Shown here: in pieces, positions 34,905-45,222 of the stretch
Numbering within the stretch: position 1 is the first letter of the stretch
How the letters are laid out: the number at the start of each line of letters is the position of its first letter
From: Leifsonia sp. PS1209
Lineage (GTDB): Bacteria > Actinomycetota > Actinomycetes > Actinomycetales > Microbacteriaceae
Direction: 5' to 3'
Length of the DNA: 64,000 nt
Assembly (NCBI RefSeq): GCF_012317045.1
Contig: NZ_CP051154.1
Location: 1,488,001-1,552,000, forward strand
Position numbers and translations under genes: made by a program
Notes under the pieces: model-generated
Seen by the model: the letters and a program-made list of their open reading frames with translations, nothing else
What the model was told of the DNA's origin: nothing
Databases searched by the model: none

Positions 34905-35780
34905 GTGAGATTCTCGCACCTCAGCTCCACCACAGATCCAACGCCGCGTCTTGCGGCCGTCATCGGCGACGGCGCCCTCTTCCTCGAGGAGGTGATGGAC
35001 CCGGCCCCGCGCGATCTGCAAGACCTGATCGAGCAGGGCGACGGTGTCCTCGCACACGTCAAGGCGGTCGTCGACAACGCACTCGCACAGCACACCAGCC
35101 TCACGCCGGTCAGGGAGCTGCGGCACGCCTCGGCTGTGCTGCGGCCGCCGGCGGTCATCGCGATCGGCGCGAACTACGCCGCTCACGCCGCCGAGCTCGC
35201 GCTGCGCTCGGAGAAGGCGGCCACCATCTTCTCGCTCTGGCCGAACTCGCTCGCCGGTCACGGCGGCACGACGACCTGGCCGGGGGACCTGACGACGCAG
35301 GTCGACTACGAGGCGGAGCTCGGCGTCATCATCGGCAAGCCGGCCCGGGATGTGTCGGTGCAGGATGCGCTCGACTACGTCTGGGGATACACCGTCGTCA
35401 ACGACATCACGGCCAGAGACCTGCAGTTCTCCGAGGCGCAGTGGTCGCGCTGCAAGTCGTTCGACGGGTTCACCCCGAACGGTCCCGTCGTGGTGACGGC
35501 CGACGAGATCCGCGACCCGCAGGACCTCTGGCTGACCACGAACGTCGACGGCACGATCCTGCAGGACGCGTCGACCGCCGACATGGTGCGCTCGGTCGCC
35601 GAGATCGTGTCCTACCTGTCGAAGTCGGCGACGATCCAGCCCGGCACGCTCATCTCCACCGGCAGCCCGGGCGGAGCGGGATACTCGCGCACCCCGCCGG
35701 TGTTCCTCAAGGACCACTCGACCGTGACCGTCTCGATCGGCGGCATCGGCTACCTCACCACGTACTGCCGCGTCACCTGA
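34905..35780 (+). CDS. Fumarylacetoacetate hydrolase-family protein
   Basis: A 291-residue FAH-superfamily enzyme. The metal-binding core shows DYEAELGVIIGK (about residue 130) and DYVWGYTVVNDITARDLQ (about 155). The C-terminal segment ending IGGIGYLTTYCR is the family's last strand. Members hydrolyse C-C bonds or decarboxylate/isomerise 2-oxo acids; the exact reaction cannot be inferred. The GTG start and nearby TAGCCT box suggest a leaderless message. Confidence 0.9.
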   Translation: MRFSHLSSTTDPTPRLAAVIGDGALFLEEVMDPAPRDLQDLIEQGDGVLAHVKAVVDNALAQHTSLTPVRELRHASAVLRPPAVIAIGANYAAHAAELALRSEKAATIFSLWPNSLAGHGGTTTWPGDLTTQVDYEAELGVIIGKPARDVSVQDALDYVWGYTVVNDITARDLQFSEAQWSRCKSFDGFTPNGPVVVTADEIRDPQDLWLTTNVDGTILQDASTADMVRSVAEIVSYLSKSATIQPGTLISTGSPGGAGYSRTPPVFLKDHSTVTVSIGGIGYLTTYCRVT

Positions 35781-35805
35781 CGCGGGCGCAGTCGCAGGCG
35801 CAGAC

Positions 35806-36570
35806 TCAGGCGATCGCGCCCGGCGCGTCGTCCGCGTGCTCGGCCTCCCAGCGGCGGCGCGCTGCGCGGCGACGCCACGGCGACTCCTCCGGCAGGTGCA
35901 TCCTGAGCGTGGTGTACGCCCAGCCGAGCCGTCGGCCGAAGCCGCGCCAGGTGCTGAACGGGCGGGCGGAGATGCCGACGGTGAGGCGTTCGTCGTACCG
36001 CACCACCTGGCTGGGGTCGAGGTGGATGGCGAGGTCGAGGTCGTCGTGGATCTCGCGCATCCCGCGGTGCACGCGACCGCGCACGCCCTCCCAGACGGTG
36101 CGCCGCATGGCGAAGTTGGAGCCGAAGATCGGCGGGTGGCCGAGCCAGATCTCCATCGACCAGAAGTAGCCGCCGATGTAGAGCGTCTGCCCGAGGCCGG
36201 CGATGAGCGTGTTGCCGTCGTAGAAGATGCCTGGGCCGGTGAGCACGCCGATGTCCGGGTCGTCGACGAACTCGGCCTCGATGTGCAGCAGCCAGTCGAC
36301 CGGGGGACGGGAGTCGGCGTCCAGCCGGGCGATGATGTCTGTCGACGCCGCGTCGTAGCCGGTGGATGCGGCAGGCCAGATCCCGCGCTGCGACTGCTCG
36401 ATCACGGTGGCGCCCTTCGAGCGGGCCACGGCGGCGGTATCGTCCGTGCTGCCGTTGTCGACCACGATGATCTCGTCGGCGGGCCGCAGCTGGGCCGCGA
36501 GGTCGTCCAGGCAGCGCGCGAGCATCTCGGAGTCGTTCAGGGCAGGGATCACGACGGCGATGGTTGGCAC
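35806..36570 (-). CDS. Family 2 glycosyltransferase
   Basis: A 254-residue GT-A glycosyltransferase. The N-terminus VVIPALNDSEMLARCLDDL, then IIVVDNGSTDDT, is the GT2 nucleotide-sugar-binding pattern. IIARLDADSRP (about residue 82) supplies the metal-binding Asp-x-Asp. No membrane helix is obvious. It likely transfers a sugar to a cell-surface glycan or lipid; donor and acceptor are unknown. GTG 36570 has a GGAGGAGGGG ribosome-binding site. It is convergent with the FAH-family gene. Confidence 0.88.
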   Translation of the reverse strand: MPTIAVVIPALNDSEMLARCLDDLAAQLRPADEIIVVDNGSTDDTAAVARSKGATVIEQSQRGIWPAASTGYDAASTDIIARLDADSRPPVDWLLHIEAEFVDDPDIGVLTGPGIFYDGNTLIAGLGQTLYIGGYFWSMEIWLGHPPIFGSNFAMRRTVWEGVRGRVHRGMREIHDDLDLAIHLDPSQVVRYDERLTVGISARPFSTWRGFGRRLGWAYTTLRMHLPEESPWRRRAARRRWEAEHADDAPGAIA

Positions 36571-36646
36571 CTGCGAGATCCCCTCCTCCCTCAGCGCATG
36601 TCAGTCGAATGCATGCACGTCGAATGCATGTAAGTCCTCAGAGAGC

Positions 36647-38170
36647 CTACGCCTGCGCGGACCTCCACAGATGCATTCCGGCGTAGCTGCGCCACGGCGC
36701 CCAGCGAGCGCCGTACGCAGCGAGCGCTTTCGCGTCGTCCGGCAGGCCGAGCTTGGCTGCCCCCTGACGGATGGCGAGGTCGCTGGTGAGCAGGATGTCC
36801 GGGCTGCCGAGCACGCGCATCGCGATGTAGCCGGCGGTCCACGGGCCGATGCCGGGGAGGGCGGTGAGCCGTTCCTCCAGCTCCTCGCGCGACTCGCCGA
36901 CGTCGATCACGAGCTCGCCGGAGGCGATGGCCGCGGCTGTGTTCACGATGGTGTCGATGCGTCTCGCCGGACCGCGCAGCACCTGCCTGCCGTGCTCGGC
37001 GATGTCGGCGGCGGTGGGGAAGAGGCGCGTGAACCCGCCGAGGTCGAGCGGGCGGCCGAGCGCGTCGGTGAGCCGGGTGAGCGCCGTGCGCGCGGCAGGG
37101 ACGGAGATCTGCTGGCCGATGAGAGCGCGGAAGACGATCTCCTCCGCGTCGACGGCGCCAGGCACCCGGCGTCCCGGCGCGGCGGAGACGCTGGCCGCGA
37201 GGGCGGGGTCTGCGGAGAGAGCGGCGTCGATGGCCGCAGCGTCGGCATCCAGGTCGAGCAGGCGGCGCACGCGGGCGACGAGCGGCGCGAGGTCGGCCAC
37301 ATCGGCGAGGGTCGCGTCGCACTCCACGTGCGGTGCCGTCGGCGTGCCGCCGAGAGTGAGCCGGACGACGGCAGGGCCGTGGGGGAGGGCGAGCGCGCGG
37401 CTGTACGAATCCGCGTCTCCGCTCTCGACGCCCGCGATCGACCTGGCCCCCAGGAAGCCGAGCAGGGCTGCGCCGTCGAACGGCGCGCGGGCGGGGAGCC
37501 GGAGGCTCAGGGTGGCGGCCCCGGATGCGGTGGGCTCTCCGCCATCCTTCACGTCCGTGGATGCTGCCCGTGCGCCCGCCCGCCCCTTCGCGGACGCCCG
37601 GATCGCGCCGGGCGTCGTGCGGTAGATGTCGGCCATCGTCTCGTTGAACTGGCGCACGCTGGTGAATCCCGCCGCGAACGCCACGTCGGTGATCGACAGG
37701 TTGGTGCCCGCGAGGAGGAGCCGGGCGGTCTGCGCCCTATGCGCCCGAGCGAGTGCGAGGGGTCCAGCGCCGAGCTCGGAGGCGAGCACCCGCCCGAGGT
37801 GACGTGGCGTGTATCCGAGGCGTCGGGCGAGTCCCGGCACGCCCTCGCGCTCGACCGTCCCGTCGGCGATGAGACGCATGGCCCGGGCGGCGAGGTCGTC
37901 GCGGGTATTCCACTCCGGGGAGCCGGGCACCGCATCCGGAAGGCAGCGCTTGCAGGCGCGGAGCCCTGCCTCGTGCGCCGCGGCCGCCGTGAGGTAGAAG
38001 GTGACGTTGCCCGGCTTCGGCGAGACCGCCGGGCAGCTCGGGCGGCAGTAGATGCCGGTGGAGTGCACGCCGGTGATGAACTGCCCGTCGAACCGTGTGT
38101 CCCTGGCGCTCATCGCGCGGTAGCGCTCGGCGAAGACCGGGTCGGCGAGCTTGTCTGTTTCGCGGTTCAT
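36647..38170 (-). CDS. Ada-AlkA fusion: methyl-phosphotriester sensor and DNA glycosylase
   Basis: A 507-residue DNA alkylation repair protein. The N-terminal Ada domain has zinc Cys42, Cys46, Cys73 and Cys76, with Ada spacing; one should accept methyl groups from phosphotriesters. An AraC-type HTH occupies about 100-195 (ITDVAFAAGFTSVRQF). The C-terminal part (about 215-507) is AlkA, with the helix-hairpin-helix LPGIGPWTAGYIAMR and the catalytic Asp in LLTSDLAIRQG. The O6-methylguanine transferase domain of E. coli Ada is absent. It should activate its own gene and excise alkylated bases. It is divergent from an FAD oxidoreductase gene. Confidence 0.93.
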   Translation of the reverse strand: MNRETDKLADPVFAERYRAMSARDTRFDGQFITGVHSTGIYCRPSCPAVSPKPGNVTFYLTAAAAHEAGLRACKRCLPDAVPGSPEWNTRDDLAARAMRLIADGTVEREGVPGLARRLGYTPRHLGRVLASELGAGPLALARAHRAQTARLLLAGTNLSITDVAFAAGFTSVRQFNETMADIYRTTPGAIRASAKGRAGARAASTDVKDGGEPTASGAATLSLRLPARAPFDGAALLGFLGARSIAGVESGDADSYSRALALPHGPAVVRLTLGGTPTAPHVECDATLADVADLAPLVARVRRLLDLDADAAAIDAALSADPALAASVSAAPGRRVPGAVDAEEIVFRALIGQQISVPAARTALTRLTDALGRPLDLGGFTRLFPTAADIAEHGRQVLRGPARRIDTIVNTAAAIASGELVIDVGESREELEERLTALPGIGPWTAGYIAMRVLGSPDILLTSDLAIRQGAAKLGLPDDAKALAAYGARWAPWRSYAGMHLWRSAQA

Positions 38171-38246
38171 GCCCCCAGCCTCGCACTCGCCACCGACGTT
38201 CGGTAGCGGAAAACGGACATTACCCGCGTTGAATATGCTGAATCGC

Positions 38247-39638
<1,392 letters not shown>

Positions 39639-39668
39639 TCCGCTGCTGCCGGCCCCGGTGGACGCGCG

Positions 39669-41168
39669 TCAGCGCACCGCCTGCGGCAGCAGCACCTCCA
39701 CGTCCGCGTACGCGTGCTCGTCGGTGCGGGACGGCAGGTCGAAAACCCGCCCGGCCTCCGTGGCGGCGTCGAACGGCGCCCAGCCGGGGTCGCCGCCGAC
39801 GATGAACGACACCGCGGCGCCGTGCACGTCGTCGGCGAGCGCCTGCGGAGGGTTCGGTCCGGCGATGTTCTGCACCCGCTCCGCGTCCAGGCAGTCGAAG
39901 AAGAACGGCACGTCGAGGCAGTGGCAGGCGCCGCCCATCGTCGGGGACGGCCAGGAGAAGCGGTAGAGCCAGGTCGGTGCGGCGGCGGCGCGCTCCCTGG
40001 CGATGGTGAGCGCCGTGGTGCGGAACAGGCGGTCGGTGATGTACTGGCCGAGGATGTCGGCGGTGTCGCGCCCATCGTGCGCTGCGGCGTACGCGGCCGC
40101 GGTGTCGTCCGCCAGCCCGAACCGGGTGAGGACCGCGGCCGCGGGGACGGCGGCGAGCGCATCCCGGTGGGCGGTCAGCGCCATGTTGAACTCGTTGTCC
40201 GTCGCCCCGAGCACCAGCTCCTTCTCCGCACCGACGCCGGAGCGGAGGGCGTCGGCGACGGCCTGCGGCAGGAGGTCGCCGTCGACGACGGGACCCCAGA
40301 CCAGGCGGCCGGCGGCGAGCTGGACGAGACCGGCCAGCGCGTCGTCCTCGCCATCCTCGTCGCCCGGCGCCGGCGCGGGTGAGGCGACCTGCGCCTGCAG
40401 CGCGAGGATGGTCGCCTCGTCGAGCGCGGACAGTCCCGCTCGGGTGGGCGGCACGCCGGCGAGCTCGGCCAGCCTGCGCCCGAAGACCTCCGCGTCTGCG
40501 GCGGGCAGGTCGCTGGTCGCCCCCGAGATGCTGATCACGCGCTGGAACAGCGCGGCGGCCCGCGGCACGGCCAGCAACGACAGCACCGCTCCGCCTCCCG
40601 CCGACTGCCCGGCGATGGTCACCCTCGCTGGGTCGCCGCCGAACGCTCCGATGTTGTCCCGCACCCACTCGAGCGCCAGCAGCCAGTCCAGGACACCCCG
40701 GTTCTGTGGAGCGTCCTCGATCCAGCCGAACCCGTCGAAGCCGAGCCGGTACGACACGGACACGGTCACCACGCCGTCCCTGGCGAAGGCGGCGCCGTCG
40801 TACCAGGGGCTCGCGGGGGAGCCCGCGACGAACCCGCCGCCGTGGATGTAGACCAGCACGGGCAGCGCGGAGTCGCTGCGCGGCGCGGGCGTGAAGACGT
40901 TGACGTTGAGGGTCGAGTCGCCGGGGATCGACGGCTCGGGGATCAGGGTGATCTCGGACAGCGCGGCACGCTGCGGGGTCGCCCCGTACGCGGTGGCGTC
41001 GAGCACCCCCTCCCACGCCGCGTGCGGCACAGGAGCGGCAAACCGGCGCTCGCCGGTCGGCGCCTCGGCGAACGGGATGCCGAGGAACGCGGCGGAGCCC
41101 TCCCTCCAGATCCCGCGGACCCGGCCGGCGGTCGTGTCCACCTCGGGGGCGGCGGTCGGTGTCGTCAT
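39669..41168 (-). CDS. Type B carboxylesterase
   Basis: A 499-residue esterase of the carboxylesterase/lipase type B family. The oxyanion motif YIHGGGFVAGSP is near residue 105, and the nucleophile elbow AGQSAGGGAV near 185 gives Ser. N-terminal TAGRVRG and FLGIPFAEAPTGERRF are family hallmarks. No signal peptide is evident, so it is probably cytoplasmic. The substrate is unknown. A promoter with both -35 and -10 elements lies upstream (41235-41263), and the ROK repressor gene precedes it in the same direction, so the pair may be regulator and target. Confidence 0.93.
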   Translation of the reverse strand: MTTPTAAPEVDTTAGRVRGIWREGSAAFLGIPFAEAPTGERRFAAPVPHAAWEGVLDATAYGATPQRAALSEITLIPEPSIPGDSTLNVNVFTPAPRSDSALPVLVYIHGGGFVAGSPASPWYDGAAFARDGVVTVSVSYRLGFDGFGWIEDAPQNRGVLDWLLALEWVRDNIGAFGGDPARVTIAGQSAGGGAVLSLLAVPRAAALFQRVISISGATSDLPAADAEVFGRRLAELAGVPPTRAGLSALDEATILALQAQVASPAPAPGDEDGEDDALAGLVQLAAGRLVWGPVVDGDLLPQAVADALRSGVGAEKELVLGATDNEFNMALTAHRDALAAVPAAAVLTRFGLADDTAAAYAAAHDGRDTADILGQYITDRLFRTTALTIARERAAAAPTWLYRFSWPSPTMGGACHCLDVPFFFDCLDAERVQNIAGPNPPQALADDVHGAAVSFIVGGDPGWAPFDAATEAGRVFDLPSRTDEHAYADVEVLLPQAVR

Positions 41169-41234
41169 CTGGATGATCCTCTCTCGACGGACGCTCGCTC
41201 CCGAACGTCAAAAACCGTGTGTTGCTTGGTAATG

Positions 41235-41263
41235 AGTATCGGTGACACGGTCGGTTAGTTCAA
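41235..41263 (-). promoter_or_regulatory. Sigma-70-type promoter for the esterase gene
   Basis: Minus-strand -35 TTGAAC (41258-41263) and -10 GATACT (41235-41240) are separated by exactly 17 bases, about 66 bases before the esterase ATG. This is the best two-box promoter I noticed in the window. Confidence 0.5.
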
Positions 41264-41303
41264 GCATCGAATTAACTGGGGCGGACGACGGCGCCGAGAA
41301 GGG

Positions 41304-42503
41304 CTAGCGCGACGCGAGGCCGAGCGGGTCGGCGATGGCCGCATCCCGTGCCTGGTGCAGGGCACCGAGCAGCGCGGCGTCCGCGCCGAGGCGGCCGGCG
41401 ACGATCGGGGGAGCGGGCGCGAGCTGTTCGGCGGCGCCGATCCGCAGGCGGGAAGCGGCGGCCGCGGCGATCCGCGGCGCGAGCTCCGCCCAGTATCCGC
41501 CGAGCACGATCACGGACGGATCGAGCGCCATCCGGAGCAGTGCGATGGTCCTGGCGATCCACACCGCTGCCGCGTCGAACGCCGCCGTCGCCACCGCGTC
41601 TCCCGCCTGCATCCGCTCGACCAGTTCGGCCAGCGCCGCTGTGAGGCCGTCCCGGTCGCGCAGCTCGGCCAGTCCCGCCGCGGCGAGCACGACATCCGGC
41701 CCTGCGACGGTCACGAAGCAGCCGCGCTGGCCGCAGGCGCAGGGGAGTCCGTCGTGGTCGACGGGCAGGTGCCCGATCGCGCCCGCGAGCCCGTGCGCGC
41801 CCGCGACGAAGGCGCCGTCGGCGAGGTATGCGCCGCCGATGCCGCTGTTGCTCTTCAGGTACAGCACGAACCGTTCGCCCGGCAGGCGCTGCGCCTCGGC
41901 CAGAGCGGCGGGCTCGTCGGAGGTGAGGATCGTATCCGCCGGGAGGCGCGGCTCCCGGGCGCCGAGCATCCCGAGCACGTCCACCTGCCCCCAGCCGAGG
42001 TCGGTGTCCGCGAGCACGATCCTCGGCTCGCCGCCCACCGGCGCGAGCATCACGACGGTGAACCCGACCGGGATGCGGCCGAGGCGTGCGAGCGCGTCGA
42101 GCCCGGCGCCGAGGGTGTGCGCTGCGACGTCGAGCACGGCGTCAGGGTCGCCCATCGGCCTGCCGTGGCGCTCGGCGATGCGCACCAGCTCCTCCCCGGC
42201 GAGGTCGTGGGCGAGGAAGACGGCCTGATCGGCGTCGAGCTGCATGGCCGCGAATGCGATGCCGTCCGCCGCCAGGGCGAGCATGGTCTTCGGCCGCCCG
42301 CTCCCCGACCCGACCACCGCGGACTCGCGCACCAGCCCTGCCGAACTCAACACGTCGACCAGGGCCGTGACCGTGCCGCGGGAGAGTCCTGTCGCCGCCG
42401 CGAGCTCGCTGCGCGCGCTCGGCCCGTCGACCAGCAGGCGCATCAGAAGCGCCAGGTTGTGGATGCGGACGTCGGCGCTGTCCCGTCCGGCTGCAGAACT
42501 CAT
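41304..42503 (-). CDS. ROK-family transcriptional regulator
   Basis: A 399-residue ROK protein. An N-terminal winged helix-turn-helix (about residues 15-75; RSELAAATGLSRGTVTALVDVL) precedes a sugar-kinase-like fold. The ROK zinc motif is CACGQRGCF (about 252), and the segment GGAYLADGAFVAGAHGLAGAIGHL carries the Gly-His region. Such proteins repress sugar-uptake or hydrolase genes and respond to sugars. It lies upstream of the esterase gene, its most likely target. GATTCT ends six bases before its ATG. Confidence 0.9.
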   Translation of the reverse strand: MSSAAGRDSADVRIHNLALLMRLLVDGPSARSELAAATGLSRGTVTALVDVLSSAGLVRESAVVGSGSGRPKTMLALAADGIAFAAMQLDADQAVFLAHDLAGEELVRIAERHGRPMGDPDAVLDVAAHTLGAGLDALARLGRIPVGFTVVMLAPVGGEPRIVLADTDLGWGQVDVLGMLGAREPRLPADTILTSDEPAALAEAQRLPGERFVLYLKSNSGIGGAYLADGAFVAGAHGLAGAIGHLPVDHDGLPCACGQRGCFVTVAGPDVVLAAAGLAELRDRDGLTAALAELVERMQAGDAVATAAFDAAAVWIARTIALLRMALDPSVIVLGGYWAELAPRIAAAAASRLRIGAAEQLAPAPPIVAGRLGADAALLGALHQARDAAIADPLGLASR

Positions 42504-42529
42504 AGCGCCAGAATCTCACACGGCGAACG

Positions 42530-42572
42530 AACGGAGGTGGAGCATCCCGGCCGACGGTGATCCCACCCCGTT
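42530..42572. repeat. Inverted repeat between the ROK and FKBP genes
   Basis: AACGG-A-GGTGG (42530-42540) pairs with CCACC-CCGTT (42563-42572) over ten bases with one bulged A, around a 22-base loop. It lies in the 245-base divergent gap and shares the AACGG/CCGTT outer arm with elements near 26.7 and 60.3 kb. Confidence 0.5.
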
Positions 42573-42748
42573 AAAGACTCGACGCCCGGTGGTGCGGCGA
42601 TGCCTGCGACTCTCCCGGGCGACGAGTTGATCTTGTGATCTACGTCAAGGGTGCTCCGCATCCCGGGCGAGCGCAAGAGCGGATTTCGGACATGCGCTCT
42701 CAGAGAACGCGCTTTGACGCGGGCCCGCGGAGCCAGTTGGATGGATGC

Positions 42749-43123
42749 ATGGCAGAAAACACCAACCAGAAGCCCGAAGTCGACGCCCCCGACGGCCCGG
42801 CTCCCGAGACCCTCGAAATCGTCGACATCGTCGAGGGCACCGGTCCAGAGGCGACCGCAGGTTCCAAGGTGGACGTGCACTACCTCGGCGTCGAGTATGA
42901 GACCGGCGAGGAGTTCGACTCCTCCTGGAGCCGTGGGCAGTCCATCAACTTCCCGCTCAACAACCTCATCAAGGGCTGGCAGGACGGCATCCCCGGCATG
43001 AAGGTCGGCGGTCGCCGCAAGCTGACCGTCCCGCCCGCGCAGGCGTACGGCCCGGCCGGTGGAGGTCACCCGCTCTCCGGCAAGACCCTGATCTTCGTGA
43101 TCGACCTGCTCGGCGTCTCCTAG
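42749..43123 (+). CDS. FKBP-type peptidyl-prolyl cis-trans isomerase
   Basis: A 124-residue FKBP that speeds proline isomerisation in protein folding. The core shows VDVHYLGVEYETGEEFDSSW (about 35-54), FPLNNLIKGWQDGIPGMKVG (about 60-79) and RKLTVPPAQAYG (about 81-92), all standard FKBP blocks. There is no signal peptide, so it is cytoplasmic. The length is that of single-domain actinobacterial FKBPs. ATG 42749 opens the sequence MAENTNQ. A perfect intrinsic terminator follows. Confidence 0.93.
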   Translation: MAENTNQKPEVDAPDGPAPETLEIVDIVEGTGPEATAGSKVDVHYLGVEYETGEEFDSSWSRGQSINFPLNNLIKGWQDGIPGMKVGGRRKLTVPPAQAYGPAGGGHPLSGKTLIFVIDLLGVS

Positions 43124-43155
43124 ATCGTCTCGATCTCCCAGACACGCGCACGAGG

Positions 43156-43194
43156 AAAGGCGCGGTGCGGCTCGAGGCCGCACCGCGCCTTTTT
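43156..43194 (+). terminator. Intrinsic terminator after the FKBP gene
   Basis: A 13-bp GC stem, GGCGCGGTGCGGC (43159-43171) with its complement (43177-43189), has a five-base loop and a TTTTT tail (43190-43194); A56-58 extend the stem. It is the clearest rho-independent terminator in the window. Confidence 0.9.
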
Positions 43195-43218
43195 CGCGCG
43201 TGACGTGGTTCGCGCAGG

Positions 43219-43656
43219 TCAGAGCGCCGGCGGGTGCATCAGCGTCGGGATGGCGATCCGGTTCCAGACGTTGATCGTCGCGATGGCGAGCAGCAGGTTC
43301 GCGAGGCCCTCCTCGCCGAACTCGGCGAGCGCGCGCCCGTAGAGGTCGTCGGAAACGCCGCCCTGGATGAGGGTGACCTCCTCGGTCAGTTCGAGCGCCA
43401 CCCGCTCCCGCTCGCTGAACCACTCCGACTCCCGCCAGGTGATCACCGAGAACACCTTGCGCAGCGGGTAGCCGCTTGCCTGCAGGTCGACGGAGTGCAT
43501 GTCGACGCAGAACGTGCATCCATTGATCTGGGATGCGCGGAGTTTGATGAGGTCGCCGAGCGGCTCCTCGACGTGCTGGGCCACATAGCCGTCGAGGTTG
43601 ATGACCTTGCGGTAGCCGTCGGGGACGATGGAGGAGATGTCGATTCGTTCTGTCAT
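43219..43656 (-). CDS. AhpD/carboxymuconolactone decarboxylase-family protein
   Basis: A 145-residue AhpD-like protein. The redox-type motif NGCTFCVDMH (about residues 45-54) has the Cys-x-x-Cys and following His typical of alkylhydroperoxidase-like members. It may reduce peroxides or act on a small substrate; the precise role is unknown. TAGGCT (minus strand, 43663-43668) ends six bases before the ATG. It is divergent from a MocR regulator, which commonly controls the gene it faces. Confidence 0.9.
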   Translation of the reverse strand: MTERIDISSIVPDGYRKVINLDGYVAQHVEEPLGDLIKLRASQINGCTFCVDMHSVDLQASGYPLRKVFSVITWRESEWFSERERVALELTEEVTLIQGGVSDDLYGRALAEFGEEGLANLLLAIATINVWNRIAIPTLMHPPAL

Positions 43657-43662
43657 GTGGCC

Positions 43663-43723
43663 AGCCTAGAGACGTCATTGGCCGCGGGTAAGCTCCAATT
43701 CACCACATTCCGATCAGGCCAAT
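43663..43723. promoter_or_regulatory. Divergent control region, AhpD-like gene and MocR gene
   Basis: Minus-strand TAGGCT (43663-43668) is a -10 for the AhpD-like gene. Inverted copies ATTGGCC (43677-43683) and GGCCAAT (43717-43723), 33 bases apart, could be a MocR binding site. The MocR gene itself has an AGGAGG site before GTG 43738. Confidence 0.4.
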
Positions 43724-43737
43724 CGCAGGAGGTCCCT

Positions 43738-45222
43738 GTGGACGTGCACGTGCAGATCGACGGCAGGGGCGACCGCGCCGACCGCATCTACCGGCAGCTG
43801 CGCGACGCCGTCCTGGATGGGCGGCTGCGGCACGGCGAGCGCCTCCCGGCCACCAGGGAGCTGGCGGACCGGCTGTCCGTCTCGCGCTCCACCGTCGCGA
43901 CCGCGTACGAACGTCTCACCGCCGAGGGCTACCTGGCGTCGCGGGTGGGGTCCGGCACCTTCGTGTCCGCGCCGACGGCCGCGCCGAGCCCGTCGGCGGC
44001 GCGCGGGGAGCGCACGGCGGCGCGTCCTGTGCAGCGCTGGGCGGACATCCACGATCCGCTGTGGACGGAGTCGCTGCCGATCGCGTACGACTTCAGTGTC
44101 GGGACGCCGGACCCCGCGCTCTTCCCCGCCGAGTCGTGGCGCCGGTTCGTCGCGGCCGAGCTGCGCGGCGGCATCCTGCGCTCCGGTCACTACCGCGATC
44201 CGGCTGGACTGCAGCGGCTGCGGGATGCGCTGGCCAGGCACCTCGGCGTCGCCCGGTCGGTGGATGCGCTGGCCGACGACATCCTGATCACGAGCGGAGC
44301 GCAGCAGGCGTTCGACCTGATCGGGAGGGTGCTGCTCGACCCCGGTGACGTCGTCGCCGTCGAAGACCCCGGATACCCGCCGGTGCGGCAGTTGTTCGAG
44401 ACGATGGGCGCGCGCGTCGTTCCCGTTCCGGTCGACGAGCACGGCCTCCGGGTGGATGCGCTGCCCGACGGGGCGAAGCTGGTCTATGTGACGCCGTCGC
44501 ACCAGTTCCCGCTCGGCGGCGTGCTCTCGTTCGAGCGTCGCACCCAGCTGCTCGCCTGGGCGAGCGCGAACGACGCGGTGATCGTGGAAGACGACTACGA
44601 CAGCGAATACCGATACGCCGACCGACCGCTCGATCCGCTGCAGCGTCTCGACACCGAGGGCCGCGTGGTCTACGTCGGCACGTTCTCGAAGACCATGCTG
44701 CCCGCGCTGCGGCTCGGCTTCCTCGTGGCGCCACCGTCGCTGATGCCGGCGCTGCGCAGCGCGAAACGGCTCACCGACTGGCACAACGACCACGTCACCC
44801 AGGCGGCGATGGCCCGGTTCATCGACTCCGGCGGCTTCGCCAGGCACGTCAGGCAGGCCACGAAACAGTACGGGATGCGGCAGCGCCAGATCCTGGAGCA
44901 GGCGGAGGCCATGCTCGGCGACGTGCTGCAGGCCGTGCCGTCGGTCGCCGGGCTGCACGTCTGCCTGCTCCCGCGGGACGGGGCCGTGTTCGACTCGGAC
45001 CGGGCCGCGGCCGAGGCCGCGGCATCCGGAGTGTCCGTGCAGTCGATCGCCCGCTTCGGCTTCGGCGAGACCCCGGCCTCCGGCCTCATGCTCGGCTTCG
45101 GCGCCATCGCGCCCGCCGACGTGCCGGACGGCCTCCGCGTGCTCGCCCGCGCCGTCGCGCGCTCGCACCGCGGCGGAGACGCGCAGCCGGAGCCGCGCGC
45201 CTCCGCGACGGGACGCGACTAG
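43738..45222 (+). CDS. MocR/PdxR-family PLP-dependent regulator
   Basis: A 494-residue GntR-MocR regulator. The N-terminal winged helix (about 15-80; ERLPATRELADRLSVSRSTV) is joined to a type I aminotransferase-like domain (about 115-480). PLP-binding features are IVEDDYDSEYRY (about 280) and the Schiff-base Lys in VGTFSKTMLPALRLGF (about 318). It senses PLP or an amino compound. It is divergent from the AhpD-like gene, its likely target. GTG 43738 follows AGGAGG with five bases between. The TAG stop overlaps the convergent SDR stop in a CTAG. Confidence 0.92.
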   Translation: MDVHVQIDGRGDRADRIYRQLRDAVLDGRLRHGERLPATRELADRLSVSRSTVATAYERLTAEGYLASRVGSGTFVSAPTAAPSPSAARGERTAARPVQRWADIHDPLWTESLPIAYDFSVGTPDPALFPAESWRRFVAAELRGGILRSGHYRDPAGLQRLRDALARHLGVARSVDALADDILITSGAQQAFDLIGRVLLDPGDVVAVEDPGYPPVRQLFETMGARVVPVPVDEHGLRVDALPDGAKLVYVTPSHQFPLGGVLSFERRTQLLAWASANDAVIVEDDYDSEYRYADRPLDPLQRLDTEGRVVYVGTFSKTMLPALRLGFLVAPPSLMPALRSAKRLTDWHNDHVTQAAMARFIDSGGFARHVRQATKQYGMRQRQILEQAEAMLGDVLQAVPSVAGLHVCLLPRDGAVFDSDRAAAEAAASGVSVQSIARFGFGETPASGLMLGFGAIAPADVPDGLRVLARAVARSHRGGDAQPEPRASATGRD

